Assembly (NCBI GenBank): GCA_913031625.1
Contig: CAJWGB010000004.1
Span: 1 to 64,000, forward strand
Origin: an uncultured Planctomycetaceae bacterium
GTDB lineage: Bacteria; Planctomycetota; Planctomycetia; Planctomycetales; Planctomycetaceae
Length of the DNA stretch: 64,000 nt
Direction of reading: 5' to 3'
The position numbers and the translations under genes are program-made. Below are positions 56,393 through 64,000 of the stretch, one piece after another. The notes beneath the pieces were generated by a model. It was not told where the DNA came from and did not search any database. It saw nothing but the letters and a program-made list of their open reading frames with translations. Numbering within the stretch: position 1 is the stretch's first letter; the number at the start of each line of letters is the position of its first letter.

Positions 56393-58267
56393 ATGAGAAC
56401 CAACGTCCTTCTGCTCCTGTTCTGTATCGCGAGTGCCACTGCCGAGGACACGCTGCCACGTTTGTCGGGGCCGGCTCCATCGACCTTTGAGCAGATGTGG
56501 GAAGGTTTTGACCCTCGGGCGGAACCACTCGAAACAGAAATTCTGAAGGAGTGGGAAGAAGACGGAACAATCCTGAAAGTGGTTCGTTTTCGAATCGGAG
56601 TTTTTAAAGGCCGTAAGAGTCTGCTCGCTGCCGTCTATGGATTCCCCCAGGGCACAAAGCGTCACTCTCTGCCGGGCCTCGTCCAGATTCACGGTGGAGG
56701 GCAATATGCTGATCACCGGGCGTGTGTTGCCAACGCAAAGCGAGGGTATGCCACTGTTTCATTGGCATGGGCCGGTCGGATCAGCGCGCCGGACTATCAG
56801 GTTTCTCCGAGCGAAGTCCAGCTGTTCTGGGACGGGAAGAAGGGCGATCCCCGCTATCGAGTCACAACAGACTGGGGGGCAGTGGATGGTTACCATGCAC
56901 CGGGACGCAACGCAGGCAATCATTTCCCGAGTGCAAAATCTGCGGCATGGACGCTGGATGATGTCGAGTCACCTCGGAACAGCGGCTGGTTCCTCTGTGC
57001 TCTGGCGGCGCGTCGAGCTCTTACGTTTCTGGAACGACAGCCGGAAGTCGACCCGGACCGACTTGGTGTCTATGGACACTCAATGGGCGGCAAACTGACT
57101 GTGATGGCGGCCGTCGATAAACGCGTGAAGGCCGCCGCTCCTTCGTGTGGCGGCATCAGTGACCGGGACAATAAGAGTGCGCTGTTCCGGTCCACGATTG
57201 GTGATGAGGTCAGTCTGAAGCAGATTGACTGTCCGATTATGTTTCAGAGTCCGTCCAACGATTTTCACGGTCGGATCGGCGATCTGCCCACAGCTCTCAG
57301 CGAAATCAGAAGTGATGAGTGGCGGGTGACCTGTTCGCCGCACCACAACCATCAGGATACGCCTGAGTATGAGGCTGCTTCCATCCTGTGGTTCGATCAG
57401 CATCTGCGTCACGATTTTAAATGGCCCACAACGCCTGACACGTCGCTGCTGCTCAAGACGGAGGACGGCATTCCTGTGCTTACGATCCGCCCTGATGATT
57501 CACGCCGCATTGTCACTGTAGACGTCTACTACAGCACTCAGGGGGCCTTCTACGATCAACCTGGTCAGCAACTGAATTCTCGCTACCGTTTCTGGCACCA
57601 CGCAGGAGGCACCAGAACCGAGGACTCATGGACGGCCGCTTTACCTCTTGAAACAACCGACGCGCCACTCTGGATCTTCGCCAATGTGCGCTATGCCCTG
57701 GACCATCCGGTTGCAGGTGCTGGCTACTACTATGGCCATTATGAAACCGATGTGGTGAACCTGACGAGCCGTTTGATGAAAGTGTCTGCGGAAGATCTGA
57801 ATGCAGCGAACGTCCGGGCAACGCTGACTCCGACACAACTGATTGAAGAATTTGACGGCGACTGGGAGAAAGAATGGTTCACCTATCGCCCCAAAGAGTG
57901 GGCTCGAACAACGAATAAACTGAATGCCGGCCGATGGGACCCACGGGAAGGATCTGTACTGTCACTCAGGCTGGTGGCAAGCCAGAGCAATACACTGGTC
58001 ATCCGACTGGATGACTACGTTGCTGAGGTGCAGTTGTCGGGTGGCAGACGCGAACAGGCAGTTGTTCTGAAACCGGCAGATTTTCACGACTTCAATGATC
58101 AGTCTTTGAAGGACTTTGGTGGCGTCAGACAGCTGTCGATCTCCGCGCTTGAGCGAGTCCGTCCGCCGCGCGGCCAACAGGGACAAGTACGCACATTTGG
58201 TGCCGCATGGAAAGGGCCGGCACCGGAATTTCACCGACTCGAATGGAAGTCCGCTGACTCTGAGTGA
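56393..58267 (+). CDS. Secreted alpha/beta hydrolase (acetyl xylan esterase type)
   Basis: 624 aa. Signal peptide MRTNVLLLLFCIASATAE. Oxyanion region 'LVQIHGGGQYADHRACV', nucleophile GHSMGG at about residue 226, acid 'MFQSPSNDFHGR', and His 'SPHHNHQDTPEY', so the Ser-Asp-His triad is complete. The last 220 residues form a beta-rich domain, perhaps carbohydrate binding. It lies 65 nt after the DUF1501 gene and stops 1 nt before the end of the convergent PSCyt gene. Likely deacetylates an external polysaccharide. Confidence 0.86.
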   Translation: MRTNVLLLLFCIASATAEDTLPRLSGPAPSTFEQMWEGFDPRAEPLETEILKEWEEDGTILKVVRFRIGVFKGRKSLLAAVYGFPQGTKRHSLPGLVQIHGGGQYADHRACVANAKRGYATVSLAWAGRISAPDYQVSPSEVQLFWDGKKGDPRYRVTTDWGAVDGYHAPGRNAGNHFPSAKSAAWTLDDVESPRNSGWFLCALAARRALTFLERQPEVDPDRLGVYGHSMGGKLTVMAAVDKRVKAAAPSCGGISDRDNKSALFRSTIGDEVSLKQIDCPIMFQSPSNDFHGRIGDLPTALSEIRSDEWRVTCSPHHNHQDTPEYEAASILWFDQHLRHDFKWPTTPDTSLLLKTEDGIPVLTIRPDDSRRIVTVDVYYSTQGAFYDQPGQQLNSRYRFWHHAGGTRTEDSWTAALPLETTDAPLWIFANVRYALDHPVAGAGYYYGHYETDVVNLTSRLMKVSAEDLNAANVRATLTPTQLIEEFDGDWEKEWFTYRPKEWARTTNKLNAGRWDPREGSVLSLRLVASQSNTLVIRLDDYVAEVQLSGGRREQAVVLKPADFHDFNDQSLKDFGGVRQLSISALERVRPPRGQQGQVRTFGAAWKGPAPEFHRLEWKSADSE

Positions 58268-58268
58268 G

Positions 58269-60950
58269 TCAGTGATTCAACAGGAACTCGCGTGTGTTGA
58301 TCATGGCCCACACGAGGTCCCGCAGACCTTCCGGCAGGCTATCGACGGAGTCCAGGTGCCTGAAGGCACGTTCTCGATCAGACTCAGAGGGCAGCCGGCC
58401 AACGGTTCTCAGCCAGACCTGGTTGATGAGGTCTTCGCGGTCCTGCTTGACTCCGTCTGCAATAGCGTCCTCGATATCAAACAGCCAGTCGCTTTCCTCA
58501 AGCCGCATCCGGATAAGCGGATCGTTTTGCAGAAATACGGCCTGCAGAAGAGTTGGCTGATTGACCCGTTCACAGTCACAGTTGATCGCTCGAGCCGGCT
58601 TCCCGAAGACCTTCATCGCGTGGGTCCCCGCCATCCGCATTGACAGATGACCGGACGCACGACGCTCAAGGTTGGTGCGGACTGACTCAAGACCCTGTGT
58701 CGATGCTGTCACCTGCTTCAGGCCATCGTACAGAACTTCGGCGGGAATTCGTCGAGGAATTGCTCGGCTGAAGTTTCGCCGATCATTGGTGTTGGTTTTG
58801 TTGGGGCGCCAGCTGCGCTGATAGGTTTGGCTGGTAACGATCTGGCGATGCAGCCATCTCATGTCATACTTCTGATCAATGAACGCCTGAGTGAGCCACT
58901 GAAGGAGTGGGCCATTTGATGGTGGATTTGCCGGTGTAAACTGGTCCGGTGGTTCAACGATGCCGGTGTGGAAATAGCCAGCCCAGACTCGATTCACAAA
59001 CGCACGGGCAAACCACGGATTCGAAGGTTCTCGGATCCAGTCCATCAACGGCTGACGCGGGTCAGACCCGGACTCAACGGTCACAACGCCGCTTCGAAGC
59101 AGCGAGATATCTCCGGCGAGGTCTCCAATCGCGAGTTGAGGCCAGTTCACGATACTTCCTCGCTGGGCGGCCGCAAATCCAGGGAAACTGATGTTGCCCT
59201 GTGTTCGGAGCGGAGCAAAGAAACGCGAGAACTCGTTGAAGTCGTGCTGCGTCCACTGATCAAACGGATGCTTGTGGCACTGAGCACATTGAAGCTGAAT
59301 GCCAAGGAAACTGTGCGCAAACGCCAGAGCCTTTTCACTGTCTTCCTGAATCGTTGTACGTGTCCAGTAGTGCGGCATGCTGTGTCGCTTTGAAAAGTCT
59401 GCGGGTTCAGCGTTGCGAACGTATGCCGACATCTCTCTTGCGAAGTCCTGTTGAGACTGCCCGTCGGTACGACTGCGCGCCAGTACGATGCCTTCGACCA
59501 GTCGGTCATACGGAACATTGTCTGCGACTCGCCGGTAGATCCAGTCGTACCATTGCGTCGCGAACGAGTGTCCGACTTCAAGAACCTGCTGCTCGCCGAA
59601 TGCAGTGGGGCTGCAGCCCGTGTAATCACAGAGTCGATTGGCCCACCATGCGGCATAGGCAGGTCGTTTCAATAGCTCTTCAATCAGACGCTCGCGTTTG
59701 TCTGCCCGTATGTCATTCCGGAAGTCACGGACTTCGTCCGGAGCCGGCAATGTCCCGGTCAGGTCAATGCTGACGCGTCTAAGAAACTCGGTGTCAGTAC
59801 AAGGTGCTGAGGGAGTGAGTCCCAAACGCTGGAGTTTGTGGTCGACAAGAGTGTCAATTGGATTGCTGTATTTCGGACGCTCTGGTGACTGCTCGGTGAA
59901 AGGGCGAATCACAGGGATCGCCGCCACACCGTTGTCGTAGAATGCAATCACGTGCGTGTCGCCCGGCTCGCCCGCAACGATATCAGAGCCGTCGACGACA
60001 GCCACCACATCATTATTGGTACGGAAGCGAACAAGCCCCGTCACGTCCTCCTGCTCACCGGTTACCCACTTCGCAATGACGTGAACTGTCTGTCGCTGCC
60101 CTGCTTCGGAAAACAGAATTTCTTCCCTGTCGAATTGCAGGCTGGCGAGCTGTGCTGCATCCGCGCCAGCCCCCTTAAGCTTCGTATTCTTTGGCCAGTG
60201 AGCTCCTTCTTTGATCCACTGTTCAAGCAGAGCAATACTCTCTTTCGGCAGCCTGCCCGATGGAGGCATCTCCAGACCGTCATAATGTACGGCCTGAATG
60301 ATCAGACTGTCGTCCGGCTTGCCTGGCACCGCAGCACTACCCGAGTCACCTCCGTCCAGCAGGTTGTCTCGTGAGGTGAGTTGCAGACCTCCCTTGCGAT
60401 TGCCAAATCCGTGACATTCAAAGCAGTGCGTTTCAAGGATGGGTTGAATCTGTTCCCTGAAGAACAGGTCCGCCGGACTTGCTTCCGTTGGTTCAGGCGG
60501 TTTTGCCTGAGCAGTGCCTGCTGCTCCCGACTTTACCCAGCGAGTCAACAGGTTGTGTTCCCATGATCCAGTCAGCAATCGCTGACCACCCTCATGAGGC
60601 ACTTCGTTGGTTGCCTTGCGAAGCAGCAGACTTTGCTCTGGTGCCCCCGGTTTAATTCTGAATGCATCGCTCGAGGACGACTTTGCGGTAAGGGCGGCGT
60701 GATCGGCGGAGAAGTCAAACCCAAACAGCGAAAGGCGGAATCCAGCCTGCCCCTGAAATGAGCCATGACACTTCGCGGAACTGCATCCCAGTCGCCCCAG
60801 CAGCGGGACAACATGCTTCTGGAAATCAGGGACAGTGTCTGATGATGCCGCAAACTGCTGATCTACACCGGGCAGCTTGTCCTGGGCATCTACGGACTCA
60901 GCAACCGAGGCCAGCAACAACGCAGCTATGGTGATTGGGAACCATCTCAT
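58269..60950 (-). CDS. PSCyt1/PSCyt2-DUF1549-DUF1553 protein (PSD1)
   Basis: 893 aa from ATG 60950 (the track begins 33 codons earlier). Signal peptide MRWFPITIAALLLASVAESVDA. Heme-type motifs: CSSAKCH near residue 60, CFECH in 'CFECHGFGNRKGGLQL' (planctomycete cytochrome domain), then CAQCH in 'CAQCHKHPFDQWTQ'. A bacterial Ig-like region ('FDREEILFSEAGQRQTVHVIAKW') divides them from DUF1549 ('FLRRVSIDLTGTLPAPDEV') and DUF1553 ('WFARAFVNRVWAGYFHTGIVEP'). Function unproven; the family is held to take part in outer-compartment redox or polymer use. Its head is 401 nt from the FAD oxidoreductase's end. Confidence 0.94.
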   Translation of the reverse strand: MRWFPITIAALLLASVAESVDAQDKLPGVDQQFAASSDTVPDFQKHVVPLLGRLGCSSAKCHGSFQGQAGFRLSLFGFDFSADHAALTAKSSSSDAFRIKPGAPEQSLLLRKATNEVPHEGGQRLLTGSWEHNLLTRWVKSGAAGTAQAKPPEPTEASPADLFFREQIQPILETHCFECHGFGNRKGGLQLTSRDNLLDGGDSGSAAVPGKPDDSLIIQAVHYDGLEMPPSGRLPKESIALLEQWIKEGAHWPKNTKLKGAGADAAQLASLQFDREEILFSEAGQRQTVHVIAKWVTGEQEDVTGLVRFRTNNDVVAVVDGSDIVAGEPGDTHVIAFYDNGVAAIPVIRPFTEQSPERPKYSNPIDTLVDHKLQRLGLTPSAPCTDTEFLRRVSIDLTGTLPAPDEVRDFRNDIRADKRERLIEELLKRPAYAAWWANRLCDYTGCSPTAFGEQQVLEVGHSFATQWYDWIYRRVADNVPYDRLVEGIVLARSRTDGQSQQDFAREMSAYVRNAEPADFSKRHSMPHYWTRTTIQEDSEKALAFAHSFLGIQLQCAQCHKHPFDQWTQHDFNEFSRFFAPLRTQGNISFPGFAAAQRGSIVNWPQLAIGDLAGDISLLRSGVVTVESGSDPRQPLMDWIREPSNPWFARAFVNRVWAGYFHTGIVEPPDQFTPANPPSNGPLLQWLTQAFIDQKYDMRWLHRQIVTSQTYQRSWRPNKTNTNDRRNFSRAIPRRIPAEVLYDGLKQVTASTQGLESVRTNLERRASGHLSMRMAGTHAMKVFGKPARAINCDCERVNQPTLLQAVFLQNDPLIRMRLEESDWLFDIEDAIADGVKQDREDLINQVWLRTVGRLPSESDRERAFRHLDSVDSLPEGLRDLVWAMINTREFLLNH

Positions 60951-61351
60951 GAGAGACTCCAGACAGTCAGAATTGATGCTGGGAATGTTACGGCAGCCAA
61001 CAATCAGCGACAAACTGGAATCACCTGCATTCGTGATCGCAGCGATCATTTGTTGAGTGTTGCATACGCTTTGTTACCTTAACAATACCTGGTGCTACGC
61101 ATTCGGCCCCGGAGACCAATGGTCGTGAGCAGGTCGCGCCGGCTTAACATGACACCTGTGGCTGAATACGTGTATCGATCATGCCACCTCGCTGTCAGAA
61201 TATGGGTTGGCCAAATTCAATCAGTTTGGCACATCGACTCGCCGCCCGTGTGTGTCAGAAATTGAGCAGCTCTCATAAGCGTTTCCGAATTCGAAGTGGA
61301 ACACCTCACTGGCCGAGTCGTTGCTGGTTGTTTGCCTGCTCAGGCCGATCG
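60951..61351. other. Intergenic region upstream of the PSCyt gene
   Basis: About 400 nt between two minus-strand genes. No gene or clean terminator was noticed; it should carry the PSCyt promoter. Confidence 0.35.
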
Positions 61352-63865
61352 TTACCGGAACTGCTCAATTACAATCCAGTTCAATGTCGTGTTGCTCCCT
61401 CCCCTGGGTGTTCCAATCGTCACAGTGAGTCGACCATCAGTCACTTCAACTTCGGTTGTCGTTTCAAAGTAAGAACCGGCGGCAGTGTCCTGATTTTCAA
61501 GGACCGTCGCGCCTTCAATCGTCAGATTCTGACCAGGCTGAGGGTAGCCGGCATCACCCACACATGCGCATACGCGATACCGGCCATTTGGAACCGTGCA
61601 TTCCCAGACGTCCTGCTTCCGGGTAAACACAAAACCGTCCAGAAGTGATTCTGTCAGTCTTCTGAGACGCGTGTTCGCCCTGAGGTCGTTCTTCCAGCCG
61701 TATCCCGGTTCACGACTGAACTTTGCGCCAAAGTCTTTCTGAAACCCATCAACGGCTGCACCAGACTCAGATGTGAAGTCGAATGCCTGGATTGCGGCAT
61801 TGCCCTTTAATTCCACGTCAGGACGTCCATCTCGATGTTGCTCGAGTGTCCATGAAGCAGTTCCCGGAGTGAATGGCAGCGGGTCCTGCGTGTCCGGAAT
61901 TTCATCACCGTCTGCATCATTCCGCGTCTGCCTGTTTGGTGTGGGAATGGGCTGATCTTTGATGTGCCGCCAGACCATGTTGGCGATGTTCCTCCGCTTT
62001 TCAGTTCGCGTCACAAAGATGACAGGGGGGGCGTATCCAGCGTCTCGTACTTTGCTGGCCAGTTTCCCGATCCATTCCGACGTCGCTGGCTCGTCAGGCT
62101 CAAACTGCGTACGGGAGGCCTCCATGGGAAACAGTCGCCGCAGGGCGAGTTGTTGAATGGCAGCGAAGTCCTCGTCAGATGGTTCCACATCTGCGAACGG
62201 CCAGATTACCAATGGCGTCCCTTCTGACGGCTCCAGCAGTGCGGTGCGAATCTCGTTCAGACGATTCGGATGAAGGTAGAACTCAGCGGGGTCCTCATCG
62301 TGTCTCAGATTGACTGCTGCAACGGCACCGCACGCCTGGCCAGCGTGCATCGACTGATCGTGCAGTCGACAGGAGGAACTCACGATACTTGTATAACCGA
62401 GGTTCTTTTGTGCTCCGAGAAGTCCTTTCACCTCAGCGGGTACAAAGCTTCGAACAGGGAAGACACAGCGCCCGGTTCCTCCGCGGCCGAACCGGCGATT
62501 GTCTCGAAATGAGGCCTCCCACGGTCCGAAAGCGCCATCGTCTGTCGTCCAGTTTCGACGCGTGGGATGAAAATCGAGTTCAAACTGCCATGAAAAGACA
62601 GCGTCCGGAAACATTGCTGTGGCATAGCTGGATCGACTGCTGAACCCCAGCACATCCTGCTCACGAACAATGTATTGTGAAACCAGTCGCAGGCTCTCAC
62701 GAATATACGGTTTTGGGGGCAGCCGATCAGGTGTGCCGAACTCATTGCTGAGTGCCATTCGCCGGAATCGTGGGTACTTTGTCTGGAGGTAATACAGATA
62801 CTTTAAAGAGTGCCGACGGGCGTCCTGAAAGACAATCTCGCGTTGCTGTGCGGTCAGTGCGACGAAGTTCTTCTTTGATGCTCCAATCTCAGTAGCCTCA
62901 AGTCGGGCAGCCACGTCAGCCGGATAAACGTCCAGCGGATAATCGACAGGCGGCGAATTGATCAGCAGCACGTCATTCGATTTGAATGAATCAAAGCCGG
63001 AACCATGCACCAGTCGACGGGCCGTGGAAATAAACGCCTCGTCGATCCAGCCCCATTGCCCCGTAAAATATCGGGGGTCGTAGCCGGCAGGTTTTGGAAT
63101 CAATGCTTCTTCAGTCTGCTCCTCCACAATCATACACCATGTGATTGGATTCAGATCCCCGGAGAATTCGACTGATTCTGGCGCGCTCGGTTCATCAAAA
63201 TCCGACTTCGCGTCGACTCCGGCGTCCCATTCGGCTCCTGCCCCCTTGATCACGTCTCCCCAGTCGCTGGCATCGATCGTCATCCTCGCACGAACAGTCA
63301 ATCGATGCGGGCTGACGGAAGACTGAAATGTGACAGCTGTCACACGGCGGCCCATAAGTGTGACAGACTCGACGTGGTAGTTTGAGAATCGTCTCAGCTG
63401 GCGAGTGCGTTCGTATGGTGCGAGTAATTCCTGAAAGACCTGCTGCGAATGAACAGGACGACTTGTAGTGATGACTCTTGTGTTGCCGGGGCGTCTGACG
63501 CCACCAAACCTGGCTGCATTATTCTGTTCAATTCCTTCAATGACTTCCCGAAAGATGCCGGAACGAGGAATCGGGACAGTGCCGTCGTAACCATGCGCCC
63601 GGTTCTCGTCGATTGCCCCCAATGCTTCGGCAGAAAACTGTCCGCCCAGCCATTCGATATCGTTGACGAGCACAATTCGCTTCACACCCATTCTGGCAGC
63701 CTGCACGGCCGCCGCGCAACCGGATTCCGTTCCGCCAACGACCAGAAGGTCTGCATCAATGACTGTGGTTTCCATGCCTGCTGCGGCGTGCGTCGCCAAC
63801 AGGCTCGAGGTGCATGCCATGCACGCGAGAGTTTGAAAAAGAGGCGCAATTATTTTGGCGGTCAC
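61352..63865 (-). CDS. Secreted FAD-dependent oxidoreductase with C-terminal binding modules
   Basis: 837 aa starting GTG 63865, whose GTGA overlaps the previous stop. Signal peptide, then 'ADLLVVGGTESGCAAAVQAARMG', an FAD_oxidored-type Rossmann site (GGTESG in place of GxGxxG), and 'VNDIEWLGGQFSAEALGAIDENR'. A linker with 'NDADGDEIPDTQDPLPF', a thrombospondin type-3/calcium-loop-like motif, precedes a beta-sandwich ('YRVCACVGDAGYPQPGQNLTI', 'TLNWIVIEQF') like malectin-type carbohydrate-binding modules. It would oxidise an external substrate; the reaction is not known. Confidence 0.88.
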   Translation of the reverse strand: MTAKIIAPLFQTLACMACTSSLLATHAAAGMETTVIDADLLVVGGTESGCAAAVQAARMGVKRIVLVNDIEWLGGQFSAEALGAIDENRAHGYDGTVPIPRSGIFREVIEGIEQNNAARFGGVRRPGNTRVITTSRPVHSQQVFQELLAPYERTRQLRRFSNYHVESVTLMGRRVTAVTFQSSVSPHRLTVRARMTIDASDWGDVIKGAGAEWDAGVDAKSDFDEPSAPESVEFSGDLNPITWCMIVEEQTEEALIPKPAGYDPRYFTGQWGWIDEAFISTARRLVHGSGFDSFKSNDVLLINSPPVDYPLDVYPADVAARLEATEIGASKKNFVALTAQQREIVFQDARRHSLKYLYYLQTKYPRFRRMALSNEFGTPDRLPPKPYIRESLRLVSQYIVREQDVLGFSSRSSYATAMFPDAVFSWQFELDFHPTRRNWTTDDGAFGPWEASFRDNRRFGRGGTGRCVFPVRSFVPAEVKGLLGAQKNLGYTSIVSSSCRLHDQSMHAGQACGAVAAVNLRHDEDPAEFYLHPNRLNEIRTALLEPSEGTPLVIWPFADVEPSDEDFAAIQQLALRRLFPMEASRTQFEPDEPATSEWIGKLASKVRDAGYAPPVIFVTRTEKRRNIANMVWRHIKDQPIPTPNRQTRNDADGDEIPDTQDPLPFTPGTASWTLEQHRDGRPDVELKGNAAIQAFDFTSESGAAVDGFQKDFGAKFSREPGYGWKNDLRANTRLRRLTESLLDGFVFTRKQDVWECTVPNGRYRVCACVGDAGYPQPGQNLTIEGATVLENQDTAAGSYFETTTEVEVTDGRLTVTIGTPRGGSNTTLNWIVIEQFR

Positions 63866-64000
63866 TCCGGAGGCAGATCTTTGGTGATGGTGTCGCTTGT
63901 TTCGTCGACAGCAGTGTCCGCCCCAGCTTCAGCCGCTTTTCTCGCAGCTTCTTCGGATGCTTTCACATCCTTTGCCAGAATCACCTCGGGGAGCTTCTCT
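63862..64000 (-). CDS. C-terminal fragment of an upstream gene (runs off window)
   Basis: Last 45 codons of a minus-strand gene that begins beyond 64000: LPEVILAKDVKASEEAAR and on to 'TSDTITKDLPPE', then TGA. The segment is helical with an Ala/Glu-rich tail and has no recognisable motif. Its stop overlaps the FAD oxidoreductase GTG by 4 nt, so the two are one operon. Confidence 0.6.
   Translation of the reverse strand, partial: EKLPEVILAKDVKASEEAARKAAEAGADTAVDETSDTITKDLPPE

Overview
The window reads as chromosome of a member of Planctomycetota, probably close to Planctomycetaceae. The basis is the protein families seen: a DUF1559 protein with a prepilin-type N-terminus (53030), a DUF1501 protein (54900), a large PSCyt/DUF1549/DUF1553 cytochrome-like protein (58269), a PhoD-like phosphatase with an N-terminal beta-rich region, and an FAD oxidoreductase ending in a carbohydrate-binding-like module. 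No tRNA, rRNA, CRISPR array, insertion sequence or prophage was seen. Coding is dense and moderately GC-rich.

Layout. 1-1.8 kb: end of a sugar ABC importer (ATPase cut by the window edge, lipoprotein binding protein) and a small membrane protein. 2.3-5.5 kb: translation and secretion block ffh-rpsP-trmD-rplS, closed by a strong terminator; rimM is absent from its usual place. 5.7-10 kb (minus): secreted small protein, RND/MMPL transporter and DEAD-box helicase, the last two overlapping by 8 nt. 10.4-12.7 kb: lipoprotein, adenylate-kinase-family protein and DUF58 protein. 12.9-20.8 kb: housekeeping and metabolic genes (small conserved protein, PncC-like amidase, Bpt leucyltransferase, sarcosine-oxidase-like flavoenzyme, CmoB, AhcY, XerD-like recombinase, SDR). 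20.9-25.7 kb: orphan histidine kinase facing a membrane protein and a translationally coupled ABC ATPase without a visible permease. 26-28.5 kb: secreted coiled-coil protein and a zinc-ribbon membrane protein. 28.8-37.7 kb: carbohydrate and cell-surface block (glycogen synthase, two methyltransferases, a GT39-like mannosyltransferase-type protein, a GT2, UDP-glucose dehydrogenase, an epimerase). 38.1-40 kb: cytochrome P450 and a small protein overlapping tail to tail. 40.4-46.6 kb: AsmA/TamB-like giant, two YbjQ-like proteins, a PrsW-type protease and a DUF374 acyltransferase. 46.6-52.8 kb: secretin, PhoD-like phosphatase, TrpF, aminotransferase. 53-64 kb: the planctomycete-specific block (DUF1559, dual-specificity phosphatase, DUF1501, esterase, PSCyt/DUF1553 protein, FAD oxidoreductase and the end of one more gene).

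The most notable structural observation is that three genes within 5 kb (28.4, 32.66 and 33.34 kb) each appear broken by a single nucleotide: an extra G, a TGA where TGG would fit, and an extra A. Each restored reading recovers a conserved N-terminus. These are either assembly errors or a decaying surface-polysaccharide locus. The best candidate for an undescribed functional unit is the coupled YbjQ / membrane-anchored YbjQ / PrsW protease triad at 43.9-45.6 kb. All assignments come from reading motifs by eye; no database search was run.
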